Assembly: GCA_964544955.1 (NCBI GenBank)
Contig: CAZJEB010000001.1
Coordinates: 372,001 to 436,000 of the forward strand
Origin: JAAZPT01 sp964544955
Lineage (GTDB): Bacteria > Bacillota > Clostridia > Christensenellales > Aristaeellaceae
Direction: 5' to 3'
DNA: 64,000 nt
The notes under the pieces are model-generated. The model was given only the letters and a program-made list of their open reading frames with translations, did not search any database and was not told the origin of the DNA. The position numbers were made by a program, and so were the translations under genes. Of this stretch, positions 38,237 to 47,349 are shown piece after piece (the first letter of the stretch is position 1; each line of letters starts with the position of its first letter).

Positions 38237-40054
38237 ATGGGTAAAATTATAGGTATAGACTTAGGTACAACAAATAGTTGTGTAGCAGTAATGGAAGGCG
38301 GAGAGCCAGTTGTAATACCAAACGCTGAGGGCGCAAGAACCACAGCATCAGTAGTAACAATAACAAAAGATGGTGAACGTTTAGTTGGTCAAGTTGCAAA
38401 AAGGCAAGCTGTTTTAAACCCAGAAAGAACAGTAAGCTCTATTAAACGTGATATGGGTACATCAAGAAAAATAAATATAGATGGTAAAGATTATACCCCC
38501 CAAGAAATTAGCGCAATGATACTTCAAAAAATGAAGTCTGAAGCTGAAGCTTATTTAGGTGAAACAGTAACACAGGCAGTTATAACAGTACCTGCTTACT
38601 TCTCTGATAGCCAACGTCAAGCAACAAAAGATGCTGGCCGTATTGCTGGGCTAGATGTACTAAGAATTATAAACGAACCAACAGCTGCAGCATTAGCTTA
38701 TGGTCTTGACAAACAAGATAGCCAAAAGATATTGGTTTATGACTTGGGTGGCGGTACATTCGACGTATCATTACTTGAAATTGGTGATGGTGTATTTGAA
38801 GTTTTAGCTACAAATGGTAATAATAAACTTGGTGGCGACGACTTTGATGATAGAATAGTAAACTATTTAGCTGACTCTTTTAAAAATGATACTGGTATTG
38901 ATTTAAGGAAAGATCCTCAAGCATACCAAAGGTTAAAATCCGAAGCTGAAAAAGCAAAAATTGAATTATCTGGTGTATTAAGTGCAAATATTAGCTTGCC
39001 ATTCATTACAGCTGATGCTACAGGCCCTAAACACTTAGATATGACATTAACACGTGCTAAATTTAACGAATTAACAGCCGATTTAGTTGAAGAAACAATT
39101 ACACCATTAAACAATGCGCTAAAAGACGCTGATTTAAGTGCTAACCAAATTGATAAAGTAATACTTGTTGGTGGTTCAACACGTATACCCGCTGTACAAG
39201 ATGCAGTTAAAAGAGTAACAGGCAAGGATCCATTTAAAGGCATTAACCCTGACGAATGTGTGGCCATTGGTGCTGCAATTCAAGCTGGTGTACTTGGTGG
39301 CGAAGTTAAAGACGTGTTGTTGTTAGACGTTACTCCACTTAGCTTAGGTTTGGAGACAGAAGGCCATATCTTTACTAAGTTGATTGAAAGAAATACAACA
39401 ATACCTACAACAAAGTCACAAGTATTCTCAACCGCTGCAGACGGACAAACAGCTGTAGAAATACATGTACTACAAGGTGAGCGCCCAATGGCTGGCGACA
39501 ACAAATCACTAGGTAGATTCCAACTTACAGGTATACCTGCAGCACCCAGAGGAGTACCACAAATTGAAGTTACATTCTCTATTGACCGTAATGGTATAGT
39601 AAATGTATCTGCTAAAGATAAGGGAACTGGAAACGAGCAAAAAATTACAATTACAGCTTCCTCAAACATGAGTGAAGATGAAATTAAAAAACGTGTTGAA
39701 GAGGCAGAACAATACGCAGAAGAAGATAAAAAGCGTAAAGAAGAAGTTGAAACTTTAAACCGTGCTGATTCACTAATTTTTGAAATGGAAAAACAACTTA
39801 AAGATAACAGCGATAAATTAAGCGAAGAAGACAAACAAACCGTTGAAGTTGAAATTGAAAACTTTAAGAAGGTTCGCGAAACAAATAACGTTGATGATAT
39901 TAAAAATGCAATGGAAGAAATGACCCAAAAGGTATATAATATCTTTGGTAAAATTTACCAACAAGAGCAAGAAGCTCAAGGTAATCAAGAAGGTGGACAA
40001 GTACCACCACAAAACGATGACGGCTCTGTAAATGCAGATTACGACGTTCATTAA
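38237..40054 (+). CDS. dnaK: Chaperone protein DnaK (Hsp70)
   Basis: ATP-dependent Hsp70 chaperone, 605 residues. Visible are the phosphate loops 'IGIDLGTTNSCVAVMEGG' and 'VYDLGGGTFDVSLLEIG', the adenosine motif 'VILVGGSTRIPAVQ', the linker 'VLLLDVTPLSLG' and the substrate-binding domain with 'GERPMAGDNKSLGRFQLTGI'. The helical lid and a Gly/Gln-rich acidic tail follow. The sequence lacks the roughly 24-residue insert near the N-terminus of Gram-negative DnaK, as usual for Bacillota. AGGAGG precedes the ATG. Confidence 0.99.
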   Translation: MGKIIGIDLGTTNSCVAVMEGGEPVVIPNAEGARTTASVVTITKDGERLVGQVAKRQAVLNPERTVSSIKRDMGTSRKINIDGKDYTPQEISAMILQKMKSEAEAYLGETVTQAVITVPAYFSDSQRQATKDAGRIAGLDVLRIINEPTAAALAYGLDKQDSQKILVYDLGGGTFDVSLLEIGDGVFEVLATNGNNKLGGDDFDDRIVNYLADSFKNDTGIDLRKDPQAYQRLKSEAEKAKIELSGVLSANISLPFITADATGPKHLDMTLTRAKFNELTADLVEETITPLNNALKDADLSANQIDKVILVGGSTRIPAVQDAVKRVTGKDPFKGINPDECVAIGAAIQAGVLGGEVKDVLLLDVTPLSLGLETEGHIFTKLIERNTTIPTTKSQVFSTAADGQTAVEIHVLQGERPMAGDNKSLGRFQLTGIPAAPRGVPQIEVTFSIDRNGIVNVSAKDKGTGNEQKITITASSNMSEDEIKKRVEEAEQYAEEDKKRKEEVETLNRADSLIFEMEKQLKDNSDKLSEEDKQTVEVEIENFKKVRETNNVDDIKNAMEEMTQKVYNIFGKIYQQEQEAQGNQEGGQVPPQNDDGSVNADYDVH

Positions 40055-40066
40055 TTTTAACAAATT

Positions 40067-40096
40067 CATTATCTCGGTATAAAAACCGAGATAATG
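40067..40096 (+). other. Strong intercistronic hairpin between dnaK and dnaJ
   Basis: Perfect 12-bp stem (CATTATCTCGGT at 40067-40078, ACCGAGATAATG at 40085-40096) with a 6-nt loop, not followed by a U-run. It lies 13 nt after the dnaK stop and probably acts in mRNA stability or processing, protecting dnaK mRNA relative to dnaJ, more than as a terminator. Confidence 0.65.
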
Positions 40097-40134
40097 TTAC
40101 GTTATTAAGATAATAAAAAGGTGGGAGTGATTTT

Positions 40135-41265
40135 TTGGCTAAGCGAGATTATTATGAGGTACTTGGCGTAGAAAAAACAGCAAGTGCCGCTGAAATAAAA
40201 AGTGCTTATAGAAAAAAAGCTAAAGAGTGCCATCCTGACTTACACCCCAACGATAAAAATGCCGAAAAGAAATTTAATGAATTAAATGAGGCAAATGAAG
40301 TTTTATCCGATGCGGACAAAAGAGCAAGATACGACCAGTTTGGATTTAATGACCCCATGGCTGGAGGCGGTAGCGGCTTTGAAGGCTTTAACGGTTTTGG
40401 TGGTATGGGCGGCATGGGTGGTTTTGAAAGTATTTTTAACATGTTTACTGGTGGTATGGGCTCTTCAAGAAATGAAAATGGTCCAGTAGCCGGAAATGAC
40501 TTGCAACATACCATATATATAGACCTTGTTGAAGCAGCAAAAGGTGTTAAGAAATCCTTTGATTTTATGAGGAATGAAAATTGCGATACCTGTAAAGGTA
40601 GCGGTGCTAAACCTGGAACAAAACCCGAAACATGTACAAACTGTAAAGGTTCAGGTCAAGTAAGATCTAGTAATGGTTTTTTTACACAGGTTAGACCTTG
40701 CCCCAATTGCGACGGAAGCGGTAAAATAATTAAGGATAAATGTAGTAAATGCCACGGTTCTGGCCATGTAAGAAGAAAAAGGACTGCCAACGTATCAATA
40801 CCTGCTGGTATAGATAATGGGCAAAACATAGTGCTTAATGGTCAAGGTGAGCCAGGTTTAAGAGGAGGCCCAAATGGTGATTTATTCGTTAGGGTACTTG
40901 TAAGCAAACATAAGCTATTCGAACGCGAAGGTCCTAATTTACATATATTGTTACCAATATCTTTTACTCAAGCCGCACTGGGTGCTAAAGTTGAAATACC
41001 AACAATACTGGATGGTAAAATTCAACACCAAATACCTGAAGGTACTCAAAATGATGCTACTATTAGGTTAAAAGGTTATGGTATGCCTCAATTAAGGAAC
41101 CCCAAAGTAAAAGGCGATTTGATTGTTCATGTTAAGGTTGAAATACCAAAGCAATTAAATGATAAGCAAAAATCTCTTTTAAAGGAATTTGAAGAAAGTT
41201 TATCTGGAAAAGAGTACGAATCAAGAAAGAACTTTGTTGACAAAGTTAAGGATTTATTCAATTAA
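40135..41265 (+). CDS. dnaJ: Chaperone protein DnaJ (Hsp40)
   Basis: Co-chaperone that stimulates DnaK ATP hydrolysis, 376 residues. It has the J-domain with HPD ('KAKECHPDLHPND', about 27-39), a Gly/Phe-rich segment ('GFNGFGGMGGMGGFES'), four CxxCxGxG zinc repeats (CDTCKGSG, CTNCKGSG, CPNCDGSG, CSKCHGSG) and the C-terminal substrate-binding domain. The start is TTG, giving the usual M-A-K-R-D-Y-Y-E-V-L N-terminus; GTGGGAG is upstream. A terminator-like hairpin follows the gene. Confidence 0.98.
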   Translation: MAKRDYYEVLGVEKTASAAEIKSAYRKKAKECHPDLHPNDKNAEKKFNELNEANEVLSDADKRARYDQFGFNDPMAGGGSGFEGFNGFGGMGGMGGFESIFNMFTGGMGSSRNENGPVAGNDLQHTIYIDLVEAAKGVKKSFDFMRNENCDTCKGSGAKPGTKPETCTNCKGSGQVRSSNGFFTQVRPCPNCDGSGKIIKDKCSKCHGSGHVRRKRTANVSIPAGIDNGQNIVLNGQGEPGLRGGPNGDLFVRVLVSKHKLFEREGPNLHILLPISFTQAALGAKVEIPTILDGKIQHQIPEGTQNDATIRLKGYGMPQLRNPKVKGDLIVHVKVEIPKQLNDKQKSLLKEFEESLSGKEYESRKNFVDKVKDLFN

Positions 41266-41268
41266 TAT

Positions 41269-41296
41269 AGGCGACCCATTTATTAGGTCGCCTTTT
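41269..41296 (+). terminator. Terminator-like hairpin after dnaJ
   Basis: AGGCGACC (41269-41276), 9-nt loop, GGTCGCCT (41286-41293) followed by a short T-run. It probably gives partial termination between the chaperone genes and prmA. Confidence 0.65.
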
Positions 41297-41316
41297 AACA
41301 TTAAATGAGGTATTTT

Positions 41317-42261
41317 ATGAAATGGATTAAAGTAATAGTACATACTTGTACCGAAGCGCAAGATTTAATAAGCGAAATGCTTATGCAACAAGGTTCCGTG
41401 GGAACGGAAATAAAAGATAGAAAAGATATACCTGATATAAATAAACCTGGAATTGAATGGGAGTTGTTTGATAAAACCTTATTAGACGCAATGCCTGAAG
41501 ATGTTGAAGTTCATGCATGGTTTGATTTGAATTCAGAAATAAATGAAAAGCTTTTATCAATAAAAGATGAATTGAATGTTTTAAAACAAAACGATGATAT
41601 ACCTTTGGGTAGCTTAGAAGTTAAAACCGAGTCTGTTGATGATGAGGATTGGAGCAATGTTTGGAAACAATATTATAAACCGTTTAGAGTTGGTAAAAAC
41701 ATCGTTGTAAAGCCTTCTTGGGAAGAATATAATAAAAAAGAAGGAGACATTATTATTGAACTTGACCCTGGTATGGCCTTTGGAACAGGCTCCCACGCAA
41801 CAACATATATGTGCCTTGAATTGTTAGAAAAATACGTTACACCCGAGAAATCAATAATGGATGTGGGCACAGGTAGTGGTATACTAGCAATTTGCTGTGC
41901 ATTACTTGGTGCAAAAAACATATTAGCCTTAGATATAAATGCCGATGCAGTTAAAATTGCAAACGAGAACGTTGAAAAAAATGGTTTAAAAGAGTATATT
42001 AAAGTAGTTCAAAGTGATTTACTAAAGGCAGAAAGCATGGAATGTGATATTGCTGTTGCAAACATTATAGCCGATGCCGTTATAATGCTAATGCCACCAG
42101 TAAAGAAAACTATTAATAAAGATGGTTTATTTATTGTATCTGGTATACTAAAGGAACGTGAAAATGAAGTTATGTTGGCAGCTGAAAAATTAGACTTTAC
42201 CCTTTGTGATAGATTAACTGATAAGGAATGGGTTGCACTAGTATTTACCCATAAAAAATAG
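41317..42261 (+). CDS. prmA: Ribosomal protein L11 methyltransferase
   Basis: SAM-dependent methylation of ribosomal protein L11. The 314-residue reading starts at 41317, since the GAGG just upstream overlaps an earlier in-frame ATG (41305) and serves as ribosome-binding site at 6 nt spacing. An N-terminal L11-binding domain ('WIKVIVHTCTEAQDLISEML') is followed by the linker 'DPGMAFGTGSHATTYMCLEL' and SAM motif 'IMDVGTGSGILAICCALLGA' (about residue 180), then 'DIAVANIIADAVIML' with the expected N-x-x-x motif IV. Its position after dnaJ and before rsmE is common in Bacillota. Confidence 0.95.
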   Translation: MKWIKVIVHTCTEAQDLISEMLMQQGSVGTEIKDRKDIPDINKPGIEWELFDKTLLDAMPEDVEVHAWFDLNSEINEKLLSIKDELNVLKQNDDIPLGSLEVKTESVDDEDWSNVWKQYYKPFRVGKNIVVKPSWEEYNKKEGDIIIELDPGMAFGTGSHATTYMCLELLEKYVTPEKSIMDVGTGSGILAICCALLGAKNILALDINADAVKIANENVEKNGLKEYIKVVQSDLLKAESMECDIAVANIIADAVIMLMPPVKKTINKDGLFIVSGILKERENEVMLAAEKLDFTLCDRLTDKEWVALVFTHKK

Positions 42262-42265
42262 AATT

Positions 42266-42991
42266 ATGCATAGATTTTATATTAACAATAAAATAGAATT
42301 AAATAGCTTGGTTTTATTGAGTAAAGAAGAAAGTTACCACGCAATAAAGGTTTTAAGATTAAAAATTGGTGATAAGCTTGAACTTTTAGACGGAAGCGAT
42401 ATATTTGTTTGTAAAATAAACAGTATTATAGATAACCTAGTAGAAGTTTTAGCTTTAGAAAAATTAGATTCTACAGAGCCAAAAACAAAAATAACCCTAT
42501 TTCAGGGTATGCCTAAGGCAGACAAGCTTAGCTTTATTATACAAAAATGCACAGAAATTGGCGTTTATAGTTTTGAGCCTATATTTATGAGTAGATGTGA
42601 GGTAAAACCTTCAAACACCGATAAAAAAGTTAACAAGCTAAACAAAATAGCTATTGAAGCAGCAAAACAGTCAGGTAATTCCCATATCCCTGATGTTATT
42701 GACTTTAAAAATATTAAAGATATTAAAGATTTATCAGAATATGAATTAATATTAGTGCCATGGGAAGAGGAAAAAAATATTAGCTTAAAAAGCTTAATTA
42801 ATAGCATATCCCCCACCCCTGAAAAAATAGCTATATTTATTGGTCCTGAAGGTGGAATAGATAAAGCGGAAATAGAATACTTAAAAACATTTAATGCAAA
42901 AACAGTAAGTTTAGGAAAGCGTATTCTAAGAACTGAAACTGCAGGCCTATGTACAGCTTTTGCTATATTAACACTATTAAATGATTTATAG
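42266..42991 (+). CDS. rsmE: 16S rRNA m3U1498 methyltransferase RsmE
   Basis: SPOUT-family methyltransferase acting on U1498 of 16S rRNA. The 241 residues have a PUA-like N-terminus ('HAIKVLRLKIGDKLELLDGS') and the knotted C-terminal domain with 'KCTEIGVYSFEPIFMSRCEV', 'IFIGPEGGIDKAEIEYL' and 'SLGKRILRTETA'. It starts 4 bp after prmA, with little ribosome-binding sequence, so coupling is likely. Confidence 0.95.
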   Translation: MHRFYINNKIELNSLVLLSKEESYHAIKVLRLKIGDKLELLDGSDIFVCKINSIIDNLVEVLALEKLDSTEPKTKITLFQGMPKADKLSFIIQKCTEIGVYSFEPIFMSRCEVKPSNTDKKVNKLNKIAIEAAKQSGNSHIPDVIDFKNIKDIKDLSEYELILVPWEEEKNISLKSLINSISPTPEKIAIFIGPEGGIDKAEIEYLKTFNAKTVSLGKRILRTETAGLCTAFAILTLLNDL

Positions 42992-43003
42992 AGGAAATTT
43001 ATA

Positions 43004-44293
43004 TTGAAGAAAGTATATTTTCATACTCTTGGTTGTAAAGTAAACCAGTACGATACCCAAGCTATGTTAGAGCAATTTTTAGATAATGGTTATGAATATA
43101 CGGATAACCCAACTGAAGCGGATGTATATGTGGTTAATACTTGCACAGTAACATCAACGGCAGATAAAAAGAGTTTACAAATTGCTAACAGGCAAAAAAA
43201 GTTATCACCTAATTGTGAATTAATAATTACTGGTTGTATGGCACAAAATAAGGGTGAAGAATTATTATCAACAGGAGCAAGGCTTGTTTTAGGTACAAAC
43301 AATAGGGCTAATATTGTTCAATTATTTAATAAAGCAATAAATGAAAATAGGCAAATTGTAGCAGTATCTTCCCTTGAGCTTGTTAACTTTGAAAACCTAA
43401 GTATAAAAAAACACAACGACCATACTAGGGCAATTATAAAAATACAGGAAGGGTGCGAAAACAAATGTAGTTACTGCATAATACCTACTGTTAGAGGCCC
43501 AATACGTTCTAAAACATTGGAAGAAATAAGTTTTGAAGCAAAGGCCCTAGTTAATGCAGGTTATAAAGATATAACAGTAACTGGTATAAATTTGTATTAC
43601 TATGGCAGTGATTTTGTAGATAAAAAAGACCTAATAGATGCCCTTGAAGTATTGAACAATGTTGACGGATTACTTAGGCTTAGATTAAGCTCTCTAGAAC
43701 CTGGATTTGTTAATGACAAAAATATAGCTAGGTTAAAAGCTTTGGATAAGCTTTGCCCCCACTTTCATTTAGCTTTACAATCTGGGAGTGATAGGATATT
43801 GGCTTTAATGCGAAGGCGTTATAATACAAATATGTATCAAGACGCTGTAAGCAAGTTAAGGGAAAATTTTAAAGATTGTTCTTTTACAACGGATATAATA
43901 GTTGGATTCCCTAGTGAAACAGAAGATGATTTCAACGAAACCCTAAACTTTGTTAAAAATATTGATTTTATGAAAGTTCATGTATTCCCCTATTCCCCTA
44001 GAGAAAACACCGATGCGGCAGCAATGGATAATCAAATTAGCCCATCAGTTAAAAAAGAAAGGGTTAAAAAACTGATAGATCAAAGTAATGCTCAAATGGA
44101 TAAAATATATGAAAACATGAAAAATAAAGTTGTAAAGGTTTTAATTGAAGATAAAACTTCATCTAACAGATGGCGTGGTTTTACGCCTCAATACATGAGT
44201 GTAGAATTGATTGGTGATTGTATAAGCGGGGAAATTGTACAAGCAAAAATTATTGGCCATAGAAACGAATTACTATTTGCAGCAAAATTATAA
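43004..44293 (+). CDS. mtaB: tRNA t6A37 methylthiotransferase MtaB
   Basis: Radical-SAM enzyme adding a methylthio group to t6A37 in ANN-decoding tRNAs. The 429 residues show the UPF0004 domain ('HTLGCKVNQYDTQAMLEQF', with further Cys in 'VVNTCTVT' and 'IITGCMAQ') binding one 4Fe-4S cluster, the radical-SAM cluster motif 'CENKCSYCIIPTVRGPIRS' (about 147-165) and a C-terminal TRAM-like region. The initiator is TTG, 7 nt after GAGGAA. It lies 12 bp behind rsmE. Confidence 0.95.
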   Translation: MKKVYFHTLGCKVNQYDTQAMLEQFLDNGYEYTDNPTEADVYVVNTCTVTSTADKKSLQIANRQKKLSPNCELIITGCMAQNKGEELLSTGARLVLGTNNRANIVQLFNKAINENRQIVAVSSLELVNFENLSIKKHNDHTRAIIKIQEGCENKCSYCIIPTVRGPIRSKTLEEISFEAKALVNAGYKDITVTGINLYYYGSDFVDKKDLIDALEVLNNVDGLLRLRLSSLEPGFVNDKNIARLKALDKLCPHFHLALQSGSDRILALMRRRYNTNMYQDAVSKLRENFKDCSFTTDIIVGFPSETEDDFNETLNFVKNIDFMKVHVFPYSPRENTDAAAMDNQISPSVKKERVKKLIDQSNAQMDKIYENMKNKVVKVLIEDKTSSNRWRGFTPQYMSVELIGDCISGEIVQAKIIGHRNELLFAAKL

Positions 44294-44306
44294 GGAGGAA
44301 TTTTAC

Positions 44307-44651
44307 ATGGATAATTGCGTTTTTTGTAAAATAATATCAGGTGAAATACCCAGCAGAAAAGTATACGAGGATGAAAACACCTATGCTTTTTATGATTTAA
44401 GCCCTCAGGCTGAAATACACGTATTAGTTATAGGTAAAAAACATCACAGCGATATTATTGATGCTTGTGAAAATGATATTGATACCGTTACTGCATGTTT
44501 AAATACTTGCTCAAAAGTTGCAAAACAATTAGGTATTGATAAAAGCGGTTTTAGGATTGCAACTAATTGTGGTAGAGATGCCTGCCAAACTGTTTTTCAC
44601 TTACACTTTCATGTAATAGGCGGAGAAAAGTTATCAGAAAATATGGCATAA
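44307..44651 (+). CDS. HIT-family hydrolase (HinT-like)
   Basis: A 114-residue histidine-triad protein; such proteins hydrolyse nucleoside phosphoramidates or related adenylates. 'DNCVFCKIISGEIPSRKVYE' at the N-terminus includes the Cys pair, and 'VFHLHFHVIGG' is the HxHxH active site. The ATG at 44307 is chosen because AAGGAGG lies just upstream; a longer reading would overlap mtaB. It sits in the conserved mtaB-HIT neighbourhood and is followed after 11 bp by a nitroreductase gene. Confidence 0.94.
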   Translation: MDNCVFCKIISGEIPSRKVYEDENTYAFYDLSPQAEIHVLVIGKKHHSDIIDACENDIDTVTACLNTCSKVAKQLGIDKSGFRIATNCGRDACQTVFHLHFHVIGGEKLSENMA

Positions 44652-44662
44652 GGAGAAACTAT

Positions 44663-45256
44663 ATGCAAAAAGAATTAATGAACTTGATATTAAAAAATAG
44701 AAGTTATAGAGGCTTTGATAAAAAATATAAAGTTAGTATTGAAGAATGCATTAATATGATTAACTGTGCAAGGTTTTCTGCAAGCAGTTCAAACATACAA
44801 CCTTTTAAGTATTATATTGCAACCGATGAAACTGAGGTTGCTGAAATACAAAAGTTAACAAAATGGGCAGGTAGTTTAAGCGAACTTAATTTGCCAAAGC
44901 AAGGCGAGGAGCCTACTGCATTTATAGTTATATGCCATGATATAAGTATTAACACAAACCTTGAAAGGTTTTTAAAGGATGTGGGAATAGTATCACAATC
45001 AATACTATTATCTGCAACTGCTCAAGGTTTAGGCGGTTGTATGATTGGTAGTTTTGCAAAACAAAAACTTATAGAGTTGTTAAGATTAAATGATAATTTG
45101 GTACCTCAATTAGTTATAGCTTTAGGAAAACCCATAGAGTTAATAAAGCTGATTGATAAAGAGGATGGCAAGGATATTAGCTATTTTAGAGATGAGAATG
45201 GAACGCATTATGTACCCAAAAGAACATTAAGCGAAATTATAATTGAACGCGAATAA
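44663..45256 (+). CDS. Nitroreductase-family FMN protein
   Basis: A 197-residue member of the nitroreductase family, FMN-binding NAD(P)H oxidoreductases of broad substrate range. 'LKNRSYRGFDKKYKVS' (about 10-25) carries the FMN-phosphate-binding Arg-Ser-x-Arg, 'ARFSASSSNIQPFKYYIA' the second flavin segment, and 'GLGGCMIGSFAKQKL' the C-terminal flavin-binding loop. The physiological substrate is unknown. It is the last gene of the hrcA-led run, ending at a strong bidirectional terminator. AAGGAG precedes the ATG. Confidence 0.9.
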   Translation: MQKELMNLILKNRSYRGFDKKYKVSIEECINMINCARFSASSSNIQPFKYYIATDETEVAEIQKLTKWAGSLSELNLPKQGEEPTAFIVICHDISINTNLERFLKDVGIVSQSILLSATAQGLGGCMIGSFAKQKLIELLRLNDNLVPQLVIALGKPIELIKLIDKEDGKDISYFRDENGTHYVPKRTLSEIIIERE

Positions 45257-45290
45257 AAAAGAACCCTGCTGATTTCAGTGGGGTTCTTTT
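45257..45290. terminator. Bidirectional terminator between nitroreductase and AEC genes
   Basis: AAAAGAACCCTGCTG / CAGTGGGGTTCTTTT, a 15-bp stem with two wobble pairs and a 4-nt loop. A-runs and T-runs on both sides let it stop transcription from both strands; the convergent AEC reading frame ends inside it. Confidence 0.88.
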
Positions 45291-46200
45291 AAAATAATAA
45301 TGTTATAAGTGGAACTGTAATAATTGAAAGCAAAGTTGATACTACTATACTTGCTGATGCAAAATGATAATCTTGCCCGTATTCTTCAGCAAGCACAATG
45401 GTTGTATTTGCTATTGGCATAGAGCACAAAACTATTGCTACCTGTATTGATATTAAATGGTTAAAAAACAGTATATAAATAACCCAAAGTATTAAAGGCA
45501 TTAATATAAGCCGAACTATTGATAGTTTTAGAACAATTGGTTTTATTAATTCTTTAAAGTTACACTCACTTAATGCTGCCCCAATTAAAAACATTGTTAA
45601 AGGTGCTGTCATTCCCCCTATACCATCTACCATATTAACAATAGTTGCGGGTACCCTTATGTTAAACATTACAAGTATAAGGCCTATAATAATTACAATA
45701 ATGTTGGGGTTAGTAATAACTTGTTTTAATGTAAGCTTTGTTTTAGTAGTTTCATTAAATTGCATTATACCTAATGTCCACATTAGGGGCATTGTTGGAA
45801 TTAGATATAAAGATGAATAAAAAACGCCTAATTCCCCAAACACCATACTAATTACAACAAAGCCCATAGAGCCAGAGTTTGAAAACATAGTGCCAAAGTT
45901 AAGCATTCCTCTAATGTTTTTATTATTATTTTTCCAAAATATTTTAGATATTAACAAGCCAATTAAACAAGATGCTGCACCAAAAATAATTACCCAAATG
46001 CCACCCTTTATTTGGTCGTAAGTATAACCGTTTAAATAAGAGGAAAGTATCATTGAGGGTAGTACAACATAAAGGATAAGCTTTCTAAAGCCATTCCTAT
46101 TTTCGCTAGTAATTATTTTAGTTTTTTGTAATATAACACCAATTAGAATATAAATGAGCATTACGGATTGTGTTGAAAGCATTCGTTCAAACAATGCCAT
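45289..46200 (-). CDS. AEC-family (auxin efflux carrier-like) transporter
   Basis: A 303-residue integral membrane protein with about ten hydrophobic helices, the size and pattern of bacterial AEC carriers (malonate, malate or other organic anion transporters). Marks: 'LIYILIGVILQKTKIIT' at the start, 'LILYVVLPSMILSSYLNGY' for the conserved N-terminal repeat, 'NSGSMGFVVISMVFGE' in the middle and 'PIANTTIVLAEEYGQD' towards the end. The substrate cannot be told. It is the last of four close genes behind corA (12-18 bp gaps). Confidence 0.88.
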   Translation of the reverse strand: MALFERMLSTQSVMLIYILIGVILQKTKIITSENRNGFRKLILYVVLPSMILSSYLNGYTYDQIKGGIWVIIFGAASCLIGLLISKIFWKNNNKNIRGMLNFGTMFSNSGSMGFVVISMVFGELGVFYSSLYLIPTMPLMWTLGIMQFNETTKTKLTLKQVITNPNIIVIIIGLILVMFNIRVPATIVNMVDGIGGMTAPLTMFLIGAALSECNFKELIKPIVLKLSIVRLILMPLILWVIYILFFNHLISIQVAIVLCSMPIANTTIVLAEEYGQDYHFASASIVVSTLLSIITVPLITLLF

Positions 46201-46212
46201 ATAATACCCCCT

Positions 46213-46599
46213 TTAATCGTTGTTTATAAGATGGCTATTATATGAATCTACATTTACAATAAGCCTTTCTTCCCTAGACTCAGCAATAACTTCAAGAGCA
46301 TTTGACACTGATATGTTCATAAATACTCTTCTGCCTGCAACCCTAAATATTTTGCATTTTATTTTTACATCATCACCAACTAAAGCAGGAATAAACTGCC
46401 TTAAAGATATCATTGTAGAAACAGAGCTCCATCCTTTTTCTGCATTTTCTTCAATTAATTCCCTATTAAGGTTTTGAATTTTTTCTATTAGTGCCGGGCT
46501 TGCCAACTGCTTAAAATTAGAGCCTGAACACTGGCTGCTTATAAGTTCTTCAGTAACTTTAAACTTAAAAACTTTTTCCAAACCAACTTCGATATTCAA
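46213..46599 (-). CDS. Hot-dog fold thioesterase (FlK-like)
   Basis: A 128-residue single hot-dog domain. The pattern 'FKVTEELISSQCSGSNFKQL' at the N-terminus, central helix 'ALIEKIQNLNRELIEE' and strands 'SLRQFIPALVGDDVKIKCKI' resemble the thioesterase family that includes fluoroacetyl-CoA thioesterase FlK. The substrate is unknown; it may hydrolyse a small acyl-CoA or serve as an acyl-CoA binding protein. It lies between the SDR gene and the AEC carrier in the corA-led run. Confidence 0.75.
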   Translation of the reverse strand: MNIEVGLEKVFKFKVTEELISSQCSGSNFKQLASPALIEKIQNLNRELIEENAEKGWSSVSTMISLRQFIPALVGDDVKIKCKIFRVAGRRVFMNISVSNALEVIAESREERLIVNVDSYNSHLINND

Positions 46600-46617
46600 A
46601 TTAACACATCCTTATAT

Positions 46618-47334
46618 TCAAATACAATAACCGCCATCTATGCTAATTACTTGCCCTGTAATGTACCTAGACTTATCGCTAGCTAAAAAAAGCATTAAAT
46701 CAGCCACTTCATCAGGGTTGCCTAAGCGCATGGATGGTATTTGATTGCATAAATTTAGTCTATCTTCATAAGATAATCCAGCGGACATATCTGTATCTAT
46801 AACACCCGGAGCAATACAATTAACATTTATACCACTAGGTGCTAGTTCTTTAGCTAAAGCCTTACTAAGGCCAATAATTGCAGCCTTGCTTGCGCTATAA
46901 TGAACCTCCATTGCCCCACCAGTTATTCCCCACATACTTGAAACATTAATAATGTTTCCCTTTTTATTTGATACCATATTAGGCACTACTGCACGGCTAA
47001 CATAAAAAGCGCCAGTAATGTTGTTATTAAAAACATAATCCCAATCACTATCTGTAATATCAGTAAAAAGCTTATATTGTGCCATTCCAGCATTATTTAT
47101 TAACACATCAATATGTTTATAATTAATTAAAATATCATCAACAGCTTTGTTTACTAGTGTTGAATTTGTAATATCAACTTGTATGGCAGTTGCTCCAGTG
47201 GTTTTTGAAAGCTCTGCTGCCTTATCAACACTATTTTTATAAAAGAAAAATACTTTATAACCATTTTTTGCAAATAACTTTACTGCACTTGCGCCAATAC
47301 CACGTGTTCCACCTGTAATTAAAGCTGTTTGCAT
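46618..47334 (-). CDS. Short-chain dehydrogenase/reductase, FabG-like
   Basis: A 238-residue NAD(P)H-dependent SDR. Rossmann motif 'ALITGGTRGIGASAVKLF' (about 4-21), 'LINNAGMAQ', catalytic Ser ('INVSSMWG'), 'YSASKAA' with the catalytic Tyr and Lys, and C-terminal 'RYITGQVISIDGG'. It is close to 3-oxoacyl-ACP reductase in form, but stands outside a fatty-acid cluster, so the substrate is uncertain. The ATG at 47334 is preferred to an upstream TTG since AGGAG lies 5 nt before it. It follows corA by 15 bp. Confidence 0.9.
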   Translation of the reverse strand: MQTALITGGTRGIGASAVKLFAKNGYKVFFFYKNSVDKAAELSKTTGATAIQVDITNSTLVNKAVDDILINYKHIDVLINNAGMAQYKLFTDITDSDWDYVFNNNITGAFYVSRAVVPNMVSNKKGNIINVSSMWGITGGAMEVHYSASKAAIIGLSKALAKELAPSGINVNCIAPGVIDTDMSAGLSYEDRLNLCNQIPSMRLGNPDEVADLMLFLASDKSRYITGQVISIDGGYCI

Positions 47335-47349
47335 AAAATCTCCTGACAA

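Noticed and set aside
43004..43006. TTG starts at mtaB, dnaJ, ftsH and corA as sign of wrong gene starts
   Set aside because: Each has a good ribosome-binding site at proper distance and yields the family's normal N-terminus, so they are real.
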